Shown here in pieces: positions 1-6,855 of a DNA stretch of 20,715 nt. Position 1 is the first letter of the stretch. Each line of letters starts with the position of its first letter. This DNA comes from a virus. Position numbers and translations under genes: made by a program. The notes beneath the pieces were generated by a model. That model worked only from the letters and a program-made list of their open reading frames with translations, was not told where the DNA came from and searched no databases. The DNA lies in the IMG/VR virus record IMGVR_UViG_3300008267_010629, positions 1-20,715 of that record. One strand, 5' to 3'.

Positions 1-47
1 TCTTTATATCCATCATTTCTACAATTAAGTAATACTGCTGTTTTCAT
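1..47 (-). CDS. 5' end of an unidentified gene, cut by the window edge
   Basis: An ATG at 47-45 opens a frame that runs off the left edge and encodes MKTAVLLNCRNDGYK followed by an incomplete codon. It begins one base after the stop of the FkbM methyltransferase gene (stop at 51-49), matching the tight spacing of the whole operon. A hydrophobic beta-strand-like start (TAVLLN) would fit a Rossmann or GT-A fold, but 15 residues are too few to assign a family. The existence of a gene here is well supported by context; its function is unknown. Confidence 0.6.
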   Translation of the reverse strand, partial: MKTAVLLNCRNDGYK

Positions 48-48
48 A

Positions 49-816
49 TTAGATTATTTTTTTAAATTTTAAGATATTGTTATTTTCAATTAAGGATATT
101 ACTTCTTTATTTGTAGTAAATATACAATCTTCATCATTTCCAAATAATATTCTATATCCTTCATATCCTAAACTAAGTAATAGATCAATAGGAGCTCGTT
201 CTTGTTCTATTTGATAATCAGCACATCTTCCGTCATAATTTTCTATAAAAATAGTAGGTTTATTGTTTTTAATAGTTTTAATTCCTCCCATTAATGCTTT
301 ATATTCAAATCCTTGAATATCTAATTTAATAAAGTCTAATTTATCTAGATTAAAACTATCTATAGTAGTAGTTGTAGCTTTTTCATCTCCATCTCCCTCA
401 GTGAAACCTCTCCCACCCCAATTAATACAAGATTCACTCCATTTTACTCCGGGGTTATCCATAGACGTTAATGTTACAGTAGATTCATCATCAGATAATC
501 CTAATTTATATTGAGATACTATATTACTTAAACCATTTATTAATATATTTGTAGATAATACATTAAATATTAAATTTTGAGGTTCAAAGGCATATACTTT
601 TCCTTTATTTGCTAATCTAGCAAACTGAACCGTGTGAAATCCTATATTTGCTCCTCCATCTAATACAATAAAATCTTCTTTTATTATTTTAGAATAAAAT
701 TGATATAAATGATTTTCCCAAAAACCATAAGTATTTATACATCCACTGACTAAGTCATTTTCAATAAGACAAAACTGACCATATTCTGTTTTTTTAAAAT
801 ATAATGATATATCCAT
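49..816 (-). CDS. FkbM-family SAM-dependent methyltransferase
   Basis: The 255-residue product has the hallmarks of the FkbM family, which usually O-methylates sugars or polyketides using S-adenosylmethionine. The SAM-binding loop LDGGANIGFHT lies at residues 52-62, the acidic ribose-binding residue is probably Glu78 (AFEPQ), and the family signature IKLDIQGFEYKALMGG lies at 163-178. The length is normal for the family. The start ATG at 816-814 follows an 11-base gap after the PfkB kinase gene and has no Shine-Dalgarno match, only an A/T-rich leader. Placed at the end of a sugar-building module, it probably methylates a hydroxyl of the assembled glycan. The exact substrate cannot be read from sequence. 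It is one of two FkbM-type genes in the window; the other is at 11305-11937. Confidence 0.85.
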   Translation of the reverse strand: MDISLYFKKTEYGQFCLIENDLVSGCINTYGFWENHLYQFYSKIIKEDFIVLDGGANIGFHTVQFARLANKGKVYAFEPQNLIFNVLSTNILINGLSNIVSQYKLGLSDDESTVTLTSMDNPGVKWSESCINWGGRGFTEGDGDEKATTTTIDSFNLDKLDFIKLDIQGFEYKALMGGIKTIKNNKPTIFIENYDGRCADYQIEQERAPIDLLLSLGYEGYRILFGNDEDCIFTTNKEVISLIENNNILKFKKII

Positions 817-827
817 AAATTATTTAT

Positions 828-1565
828 TTAAATTGTTGAAACTCCAGATTTTTGAACTACTATTGTTGTACACTTTTGTGCAAAGTCTATTGCTTGGTCT
901 ATATTTTTTGTTCTAATATATTCTACAACTAACCCTGCTAAAAATGTATCTCCAGCTCCTGAAACATCTTTTACAGGTACTTCTTGAGTAGGATAATTTT
1001 TACCTTGGTAATTACATCCATGTTTACCTGTTGTGATTATTGTTTTGTTTTTAATTATTTTGTCTTTAGAAAGAATATCTAGATTTTTTTCATATTCATG
1101 ATAATTAATTTTAATAAATAATATATCATGAGCCCAATTACCTAATATTTTTTTAGTATCTAAAAAAGTAATAGGATGTGACTTAGAAATAAATTCTATA
1201 TCTTCTTCGGTTAAAAATCCTTTACAATAATCACTAATTACTACAGCATCATATTCATCAAAATTAGTATTATATAGTATATCAAGATTTATTTTTTCAC
1301 ATTTATCGTTTTCATCTACTCTTAAAAGCAAATGATTATATTTTGAACAAACATATCTAATCTTTTTTATTTCTGTTGTATTGGTAATAAATTCTACTTG
1401 GTGTCCTAAAGCCTCAATATTTCTAACTACATTACCTGCCATACCAGGAGTAGATACTTCTTTAAGTGGATTTATGATAGGTATAGGGGCTTCAGGAGCT
1501 AATCTGTTTACTTTACCATAACGAAATATATCTAAACAATTATCTCCTATAACTAATATTTTCAT
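828..1565 (-). CDS. PfkB-family kinase, HldA/HldE N-domain-like (putative heptose-phosphate kinase)
   Basis: A ribokinase/PfkB-fold sugar kinase that most resembles the N-terminal domain of HldE (RfaE), which phosphorylates D-glycero-D-manno-heptose 7-phosphate at C1. Visible marks are the N-terminal VIGDNCLD strand (5-12), the HldE-like segment RLAPEAPIPI (21-30), GMAGNVVRNI (41-50) and the nucleotide/anion-hole motif DVSGAGDTF (200-208), with probable catalytic base Asp206. At 245 residues it is clearly shorter than the usual domain of about 310. The segment after VEFITN (57-62), where HldE carries a regulatory/lid stretch, seems to lack about 30-40 residues before LLLRVDEND (79-87). It starts 3 bases after the GMD-like gene. 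A matching HldE C-domain-like nucleotidyltransferase lies 13 kb away at 14923-15324. Heptose specificity is inferred; another sugar phosphate is possible. Confidence 0.75.
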   Translation of the reverse strand: MKILVIGDNCLDIFRYGKVNRLAPEAPIPIINPLKEVSTPGMAGNVVRNIEALGHQVEFITNTTEIKKIRYVCSKYNHLLLRVDENDKCEKINLDILYNTNFDEYDAVVISDYCKGFLTEEDIEFISKSHPITFLDTKKILGNWAHDILFIKINYHEYEKNLDILSKDKIIKNKTIITTGKHGCNYQGKNYPTQEVPVKDVSGAGDTFLAGLVVEYIRTKNIDQAIDFAQKCTTIVVQKSGVSTI

Positions 1566-1568
1566 TTT

Positions 1569-2579
1569 TTATCTTTTTAAAAATTTACGCCCTGATTTTA
1601 CTTTATTCCTCCAGTATTCTAATAAATCATCCATTGTTTGTTCAAATGTATATTCTGGTTTCCATCCTGTATGATTTTGAAATTTAGTAGTATCTGGTAT
1701 TTGTAAATCTGCGTCAATTGGTCTTAAACGCTCAGGGTCTATTACTATTTCAATATTAGGTATTGTTGATTTACTTACTAAATAATTAAGCATATCTGCT
1801 ATTTTACAAGTATAAGTACCACCTATATTGTAATATTCACCTGATGTTGGGTTAATTGTTACTAGCATATAATATGCTTTAACAGCGTCTCTAACATCAG
1901 CATATGTTCTGAGTGATTCAAGATTACCAACATATATTTTTGGTTCTTGTAATCCAGCTTCAATCATTGCTATTTGTTTAGCAAATGTTGATTCTGAAAA
2001 TACATCACCCCTCCTAGGACCAGTATGAGTAAACATACGAGTGGTCATAATTTTCATTCCATATGCTTCAGCATAATAACGACCAACTAAATCAGTTCCT
2101 ACTTTAGATATAGCATATGGTGATGCTGGATGGAATGTACATTCTTCATTTATTGGTAGTTTTTCTTTTGGTACTCTACCAAATACTTCACTTGAAGCAC
2201 ATACGTGAATTATAGCATTTTTATATTCTGATCGTCTAAGTGCTTCTAATAAATTGGTTGTTCCTAGAATATTAGTTTGAAGTGTTTCAATTGGTGAATC
2301 AAAACTAGTTTGTGGGTATGATTGTGCTGCTAGATGAAATACGTAATTTGGTTTTGATTTATCTACTGCTACTAATAATGATGCTAAATCATTTAAATCA
2401 CCATATATTAATTCAATACGTTCTTTCTTATTTATTTCCTCTGATAAATGCTCAATATTTTCTAATGAATCATTCCAGCGGGCTAAACCGTACACTTTCC
2501 AATCAGTATTAGCTAGTAAATAATCAGCTAAGTGTGATCCTACCATTCCTGTAATTCCTGTGATTAATACTTTATTCAT
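1569..2579 (-). CDS. GDP-mannose 4,6-dehydratase-like SDR (catalytic residues intact)
   Basis: An extended short-chain dehydrogenase of the GMD group, which turns GDP-mannose (or GDP-heptose in close relatives) into the 4-keto-6-deoxy sugar using bound NAD(P). The nucleotide loop TGITGMVG is at 7-14, the Asp/Asn-rich strand YGDLND at 59-64 and HLAAQS at 82-87. The catalytic set is complete: Ser129-Ser130-Glu131 (ASSEVFG) and the Tyr155-xxx-Lys159 pair (SPYAISK). The FTHTGPRRGDVF segment (183-194) is typical of this family. At 336 residues the length is normal. The gene lies 2 bases after the GDP-fucose-synthase-like gene and 3 bases before the kinase. It is the best candidate for the committed 4,6-dehydration step of the left module. 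Whether the substrate is GDP-mannose or GDP-heptose (as in Campylobacter DdahA-type enzymes) cannot be told. Confidence 0.85.
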   Translation of the reverse strand: MNKVLITGITGMVGSHLADYLLANTDWKVYGLARWNDSLENIEHLSEEINKKERIELIYGDLNDLASLLVAVDKSKPNYVFHLAAQSYPQTSFDSPIETLQTNILGTTNLLEALRRSEYKNAIIHVCASSEVFGRVPKEKLPINEECTFHPASPYAISKVGTDLVGRYYAEAYGMKIMTTRMFTHTGPRRGDVFSESTFAKQIAMIEAGLQEPKIYVGNLESLRTYADVRDAVKAYYMLVTINPTSGEYYNIGGTYTCKIADMLNYLVSKSTIPNIEIVIDPERLRPIDADLQIPDTTKFQNHTGWKPEYTFEQTMDDLLEYWRNKVKSGRKFLKR

Positions 2580-2581
2580 TT

Positions 2582-3538
2582 TTAGATTTTATTTTTAATA
2601 TACCATTCAACTGTTTCTTTAATTCCTTCTTCAAATGTATAGGTAGGTTTAAACCCTAATTCATTATTTAATCTCTCTGTACTTACCATTCTAAATGGGA
2701 TAGTTGTTGGTTTGGTTTCATCATATATTACTTCAGGGGTTTTTCCTGTTGCTTTTAAAATAGCATTTACAATATCTCCAACAGTTACTGTAACTCCTGC
2801 TCCTACATTATAAGGACGCATTGATTCTCCTTTTTCTAATACTAATAAAGCGGCTTTAACAACATCTTTTACATATAAGAAATCTCTAACAACATCTGGC
2901 GTACCCCAAACAATAAATGGATTTTCATTATCTAATACTCTTTTAATTAATGCTGGGACTACGTGACAAGTCTTAGGATCAAAATTGTCATATGGACCAT
3001 ATATTGCAGTACCTCTAGTTAAGGCAATTTCCATTCCTGAAAATTTAGAGACATGTTCCATTAATTTTTCTCTATATCTTCTCATCCATCCATATCCATA
3101 ATATGATTTATATGGTTCTTCATCCCAAAATTCTTCTTCTTTAATAGGATATCTTCTATCGGGATAACCTGTTGAACTATTTAAATCTAAAAATCTTTTT
3201 ACTCCTGATTTATATGAGGCTTCTAGTACATTTCCTAATACTAGTATATTTTGTAAAGATATTTGTATGTCTGTAGGTACTGTAGAAGGATGAGCAATAG
3301 CTCCTCCAGAATGAACAACGTAATCTGCTCCTTCAATTAATTTAAAACAATCTTCTAATTTAGTTAAATCAATATTTTCTAATACCTCAAGTCTTTCATC
3401 TTGAATTTGAAGTAATTTATTATGTGTATGAGTTTTTACCTTAGCTCCTCGCTCAAGTAATTCTAAAAGATAGTGAGATCCTATAAATCCAGATCCTCCC
3501 GTAACAACTACCTTTTTGTCTTTAAAGAAATTTTCCAT
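2582..3538 (-). CDS. GDP-fucose synthase-like SDR with YxxxR in place of YxxxK
   Basis: An NAD(P)-dependent epimerase/reductase-type SDR of 318 residues, closest in pattern to GDP-4-keto-6-deoxymannose 3,5-epimerase/4-reductase (Fcl/WcaG). The dinucleotide loop TGGSGFIG is at 13-20 and the Ser-Ser pair at 121-122 (LNSST). The Fcl-like stretch YGPYDNFDPKTCHVVPALIK (180-199) includes His192 at the place of the Fcl catalytic His. Two departures are visible. The active-site Tyr149 is followed four residues later by Arg153 (YGWMR) rather than Lys, and Fcl's Cys in SSCIYP is Thr123. The function may therefore be a reduction or epimerisation on another 4-keto sugar rather than GDP-fucose synthesis. 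Its ATG at 3538 lies 17 bases inside the end of the preceding gene, implying coupled translation. Family is clear; the reaction is uncertain. Confidence 0.8.
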   Translation of the reverse strand: MENFFKDKKVVVTGGSGFIGSHYLLELLERGAKVKTHTHNKLLQIQDERLEVLENIDLTKLEDCFKLIEGADYVVHSGGAIAHPSTVPTDIQISLQNILVLGNVLEASYKSGVKRFLDLNSSTGYPDRRYPIKEEEFWDEEPYKSYYGYGWMRRYREKLMEHVSKFSGMEIALTRGTAIYGPYDNFDPKTCHVVPALIKRVLDNENPFIVWGTPDVVRDFLYVKDVVKAALLVLEKGESMRPYNVGAGVTVTVGDIVNAILKATGKTPEVIYDETKPTTIPFRMVSTERLNNELGFKPTYTFEEGIKETVEWYIKNKI

Positions 3539-4220
3539 AAAATTGTTGTAAATTATTAAATGATGAATTATTATATTTTTTATTTAATTTAAATATAGGA
3601 TTAGGAAAATCCAAATTTGTTTTATATATATGTTCTCCTAATAATGTAGATGAGTTGAAATAATTTTTTACTTCTTTTAATTTAAGTGAACTATTAGAAA
3701 CAAAATCAATTATTCCATTACATGAAGTATAATCTTCACTAATAAAAAATTCTAATAAATTTTCCATTAAAATATAATTAAACTCGGATTCTCCAGATAA
3801 GCTTATACTCGATATATTATCTTTTAATTTAGTAATATGATTAGGCCTCATAGTATTACCTAAAATCATAGAACATCTTAAAATTAGATCATTATTGTTT
3901 AATAGGGATTCTGAGAATTTTTTAAATAAGGAATATATTGTAGGATTTTCTTGATAAATATCTATTGATGAAATATAAATAAATTTTTTATAATGAAGAG
4001 ATTGTAATCGCTGAGTAAAGAAAATATTATCATCTAAATATTTTTTATAATCTATTACAGTGTTTTCTCTATTAAAAGCACAATGAATTATAGTATCGTA
4101 ATAATTATTTTTTATTAAATTAAAATTATTTCTATCTACTCCAATAACATTAGGTAAATTTTCATAAAGATATTTTCCTAATCCACTTCCTATTCCAGTA
4201 ACTAAGAATTGATGCTCCAT
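3522..4220 (-). CDS. Divergent short NAD(P)-binding SDR (RmlD/epimerase-like)
   Basis: A 232-residue Rossmann-fold protein, much shorter than its neighbours. It opens with LVTGIGSGLGKYL (6-18), a glycine-rich nucleotide loop. It retains Ser84-Ser85 in IYISSIDIY (81-89) and a Tyr96-xxx-Lys100 pair (YSLFK), so the catalytic core of an extended SDR is recognisable. The C-terminal substrate-binding half is abbreviated and poorly conserved, and the sequence is very rich in Asn, Ile and Lys. A sugar-nucleotide reductase role (RmlD-like 4-reductase) is a reasonable inference from its position between two Fcl-like genes. The start ATG at 4220 is one base after the stop of the preceding SDR gene; the 3' end overlaps the next gene by 17 bases. 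An inactive or regulatory paralogue cannot be excluded. Confidence 0.65.
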   Translation of the reverse strand: MEHQFLVTGIGSGLGKYLYENLPNVIGVDRNNFNLIKNNYYDTIIHCAFNRENTVIDYKKYLDDNIFFTQRLQSLHYKKFIYISSIDIYQENPTIYSLFKKFSESLLNNNDLILRCSMILGNTMRPNHITKLKDNISSISLSGESEFNYILMENLLEFFISEDYTSCNGIIDFVSNSSLKLKEVKNYFNSSTLLGEHIYKTNLDFPNPIFKLNKKYNNSSFNNLQQFYGKFL

Positions 4221-4221
4221 A

Positions 4222-5193
4222 TTAGTGATTTACAAATGCATTATATCGTTTATCAAGTATTTCTTTATTATTTAAAAACCATTCAGTAGTACGTTTAATA
4301 CCTTCTTCCAATGATACTGAAATATTAAATCCATAAGATTTAGCTCTAGTCATATCAAATAGACGAATTTTATCTCCTGCTGGTTTATCTGTTAACCATT
4401 TAATTTCAAGTGGTTTACCTGCATATTTAACAACCATTTCAACTACTTCTTTAATTGAATAACCTTCACCTGATCCTAGATTAATAGGTTCAGTAATCTG
4501 ATTTTCAACAGCAAATATCATTCCTAAAGCAACATCATCAGCATGAATGAAATCTCTAATAGTTGAACCATCACCCCATACTTCTAACACATCGTTTTCT
4601 TGTGCCTTCCTGATTAATGAAGGAACTACCATTGCATTCGCTGGGTTGAAATTATCGTATGCTCCATAAACATTAGCTGGTCTTACAATTGATATATTTT
4701 TAGTACCATATTGAATACCATAGGCTTCCGCTTGAAGTTCACCTATACGCTTAGCCCATCCAGCAAATCTATCATTTGGAGACGGCATTGTACTCCAAAC
4801 TGTATCTTCAACAAATACATCTGCTGGAGCATAAACCCCAACTGAACTAGTATATAAGTACCATTTAACCTTTGCTCTATGAGCTGCTTCCATCATATTA
4901 GTATTGAATTGGAGCATCGGCACCATAAAGTCTACGGGCTGTTCAGCACACATTTTAGGTGAACCTTTAATACCTACTAGATTAAAAATATAATCTTTAC
5001 CGTTACATATAGATTCGCACTGATCAAAATATCTAAGATCAACTTTAATATATTCTACTCCTTCAGGTAGATCTGAGGGTTCGGTTAGATCGGCTACTGT
5101 AATTTGTGCTCCTTTTTCTAATAGAAATTTAACTAGCGAGCGGCCAATCATTCCTCCTCCACCAGTAACTAAAACTTTTTGATTTTTAAACAT
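4222..5193 (-). CDS. Fcl/epimerase-like SDR lacking the catalytic Tyr and His
   Basis: A 323-residue extended SDR with loop VTGGGGMIG (9-17), Asp35 at the end of beta-2 (VAD), Thr-Ser-Ser at 115-117 and the Fcl-like segment RPANVYGAYDNFNPANAMVV (171-190). It is therefore a sugar-nucleotide epimerase/reductase homologue. The usual Tyr of YxxxK is replaced: the aligned pentapeptide is Ala144-Gly-Trp-Ala-Lys148 (FAGWAK). The position of the Fcl catalytic His is Met188 (NAMVVP versus SHVIP). I believe FAGWAKRxGELQAEAY occurs in other bacterial homologues, so this may mark a distinct subfamily. It overlaps the end of the 3-dehydratase fragment by 8 bases (ATGTTTAA). NAD-dependent sugar-nucleotide chemistry is likely; the exact reaction is unknown. 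Confidence 0.8.
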   Translation of the reverse strand: MFKNQKVLVTGGGGMIGRSLVKFLLEKGAQITVADLTEPSDLPEGVEYIKVDLRYFDQCESICNGKDYIFNLVGIKGSPKMCAEQPVDFMVPMLQFNTNMMEAAHRAKVKWYLYTSSVGVYAPADVFVEDTVWSTMPSPNDRFAGWAKRIGELQAEAYGIQYGTKNISIVRPANVYGAYDNFNPANAMVVPSLIRKAQENDVLEVWGDGSTIRDFIHADDVALGMIFAVENQITEPINLGSGEGYSIKEVVEMVVKYAGKPLEIKWLTDKPAGDKIRLFDMTRAKSYGFNISVSLEEGIKRTTEWFLNNKEILDKRYNAFVNH

Positions 5194-5728
5194 TATTTAT
5201 TTTTTTACAGACATTAATAATTTGCTCTCTAGTTAATTCAGGATGATTACCTACATAAAGTGCATTATCGTGAATATAATCAGAATGAGCTAAAGCTCCA
5301 ACTATTTTGTATGGGAATTTTTTAAGATAGGGTTGTCTAGCCTGATTACCACCCCCTGCTGTTCCTAATCTATATTCAACACCTTCATCTTCTAGTATTT
5401 GGCATACATCTTTTAATTTATCACGAGTAGCTCCTTGCATCATTAAAGGTAAAGCAAAGTTACTATTTCCTGTTGTATTAAATCCTGTAATAAACTTACT
5501 ACCGTCTAAATTAGATAACCAAATATCTAGATTTTCAATACGGCGTTGAATATTATAATCTAAACGTTTCATCTGCTCTATTCCTAATACAGCATTTAAT
5601 TCTGTACTTCTCATATTAAATCCAGCTACAGCAAATGTAAATAATGGATTTAGATCAGGATTTGTTAGTTTATAATGTTCTTGTAATTCAGGAGATGCTT
5701 CTCTAGTCATACTATAATTTAGGATCAT
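5186..5728 (-). CDS. C-terminal part of a split ColD/RfbH-type sugar 3-dehydratase (DegT fold)
   Basis: This frame carries the second half of the DegT/AHBA-fold enzyme whose first half is at 5712-6329. Homologous sequence starts at MTREAS (ATG 5710-5708) and includes the family segment FNMRSTELNAVLGIEQMKRL, followed by the small C-terminal domain ending KKINNV. An ATG at 5728-5726 (MILNYSMTREAS) could allow separate translation but has no ribosome-binding site; sequence further upstream in this frame is out-of-frame noise. Relative to intact family members, about ten residues just before MTREAS seem absent, and the frame changes by +1 there. A deletion is therefore more likely than a simple miscall. 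It overlaps the next SDR start by 8 bases. The gene is either truly broken, split, or affected by an assembly error. Confidence 0.7.
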   Translation of the reverse strand: MILNYSMTREASPELQEHYKLTNPDLNPLFTFAVAGFNMRSTELNAVLGIEQMKRLDYNIQRRIENLDIWLSNLDGSKFITGFNTTGNSNFALPLMMQGATRDKLKDVCQILEDEGVEYRLGTAGGGNQARQPYLKKFPYKIVGALAHSDYIHDNALYVGNHPELTREQIINVCKKINNV

Positions 5729-6329
5729 TAACACATACTGTTCCACCTTCGATAGTGGTAATATGATGTCCAAAGTAAAATGAGAATAATGAAATATCAC
5801 CAATCGATCCTACTTTTTTATCTCCAAATTTAGCACCATGTGCTTCACAACAATCTTCAATTAATATAATATTTTTTTCTTTACATAATTGAACTAATTC
5901 ATCTGTAATACCATTAAATCCTAAAGCATGTACCATTACAATTGCTTTAGTATTTGGTGTGATTGTATTTTTAATATTTTCTGCTGTAATACAGAAGTTT
6001 TTCATATCCACATCTACAAATACTGGTGTCATTCCTAGCTGAGTAACAGATGATATATCAGATACCCATCCGATAGGAGGAACAATTACTTCTCCAACTC
6101 CAACTAATTCTTTTACCATTGCTATTGAAATATAATTAGCAGATGCTCCTGAATTAACCATCACGCTGTATTTCATTCCTAACCAATCTGACCATATTTG
6201 TTCAAATTCTTTTACTTTTTCACCATTAGTAAAACGTTTTCCATTTAGACAGAAGTCGGCCAATACTTCTCTATCACACTGAGTGATATTATCATTTATT
6301 AACGGCCATGTAAAATTATTTTGTGCCAT
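5712..6329 (-). CDS. N-terminal part of a ColD/RfbH-type PLP-dependent sugar 3-dehydratase, frame-broken
   Basis: The large PLP-binding domain of a DegT/DnrJ/EryC1/StrS-fold enzyme. Counting from the ATG at 6329, it has the phosphate-binding SGAS (61-64), the pyridine-N-binding Asp159 in IEDCCEAHGA (157-166) and the cofactor segment SLFSFYFGHHITTIEGG (180-196). Aminotransferases of this fold have Lys at the first His (His188). His there is the hallmark of 3-dehydratases such as ColD (GDP-4-keto-6-deoxymannose 3-dehydratase) and RfbH/E1 (CDP-sugar). The expected product is therefore a 4-keto-3,6-dideoxy sugar, not an amino sugar. The frame stops at TAG 5714-5712 after NDPKL; the rest of the enzyme continues in another frame at 5186-5728. 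I chose ATG 6329 (MAQNNFTWP) over an in-frame GTG at 6338. It overlaps the E1-beta gene by 14 bases. Confidence 0.8.
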   Translation of the reverse strand: MAQNNFTWPLINDNITQCDREVLADFCLNGKRFTNGEKVKEFEQIWSDWLGMKYSVMVNSGASANYISIAMVKELVGVGEVIVPPIGWVSDISSVTQLGMTPVFVDVDMKNFCITAENIKNTITPNTKAIVMVHALGFNGITDELVQLCKEKNIILIEDCCEAHGAKFGDKKVGSIGDISLFSFYFGHHITTIEGGTVCVNDPKL

Positions 6330-6846
6330 AGTATTCACTGTGTTCTATTATTAATGTTGATTTTTCACTTTCATATGCTGTTTTAAAAGCATTAAATATC
6401 TGTTCTGGTTCTGTTAACTCTATTACTTCTACTTCAGTAAGCATTTTTCTCATTGCTTCTGTATGATTTTGAGTATGTTGAGGACCAGCACTAAATGGTA
6501 CTTTAGAACCTACTGCTACTCGAATAATAACTTTAGGTTTCATATCTCCTTTAGACATATCTTGCATTTTATCTAAATGATTAACTAACTGATTTAAAGA
6601 TAAAATGAAAAAATCAAATCGAGGATAACATGTAATAGGTACCCAACCTTCTAAAGCCATACCTGTTGACATACCTAATTGTGTTTCTTCAAGTACTGGT
6701 AGTTCAATACGTTTGTCTTGAGGGACATTAGCCATTGTATTTGAAATAGCATGTCCACTAAACCCAATTGCTTGTCCTAAAAATACTGTGTTTGGTTTGG
6801 TTCCTAACCATTCCATTGATCGTTTTAATTCGTCGAAATATTTCAT
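6316..6846 (-). CDS. Minimal E1-beta-like TPP enzyme subunit (transketolase pyrimidine-binding domain)
   Basis: A 176-residue protein corresponding to the pyrimidine-binding domain of 2-oxo-acid dehydrogenase E1 beta or transketolase. The segment ELPVLEETQLGMSTGMALEG (48-67) carries the Glu (probably Glu53) that activates the thiamine ring. FDFFILSLNQLVNHLDKMQ (77-95) and VPFSAGPQHTQ (115-125) match the E1-beta pattern. Ordinary E1 beta is about 325 residues; here the transketolase C-terminal domain is missing, so this is a stripped-down subunit. It follows the alpha-like gene by 9 bases, and the two must form one active site. It overlaps the 3-dehydratase start by 14 bases, a strong hint that the TPP enzyme acts on a related sugar intermediate. 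A lipoyl-dependent dehydrogenase role is unlikely because no E2/E3 is nearby. Confidence 0.85.
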   Translation of the reverse strand: MKYFDELKRSMEWLGTKPNTVFLGQAIGFSGHAISNTMANVPQDKRIELPVLEETQLGMSTGMALEGWVPITCYPRFDFFILSLNQLVNHLDKMQDMSKGDMKPKVIIRVAVGSKVPFSAGPQHTQNHTEAMRKMLTEVEVIELTEPEQIFNAFKTAYESEKSTLIIEHSEYYGTK

Positions 6847-6855
6847 GTTTTAAAT

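Noticed and set aside
732-739. TATAAATA on the minus strand, identical to the T4 late-promoter core
   Set aside because: It is inside the FkbM coding region, about 690 bases from the next start, and such an octamer is expected by chance in AT-rich DNA.
2312-2512. Plus-strand open frame antisense to the GMD-like dehydratase gene
   Set aside because: It lies entirely within a well-supported minus-strand gene, its translation has low complexity (Leu/Ile runs) and no recognisable motif; other plus-strand frames (near 14189, 15104, 16809 and 19846) fail in the same way.
5706-5728. Programmed +1 frameshift at TTA-TAG-T in the 3-dehydratase gene
   Set aside because: No Shine-Dalgarno-like stimulator or slippery context is present, and a simple shift would still leave about ten expected residues missing; a deletion explains both.
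6330-6338. GTG start for the 3-dehydratase at 6338
   Set aside because: An ATG three codons downstream begins the usual family N-terminus and has less overlap with the preceding gene.
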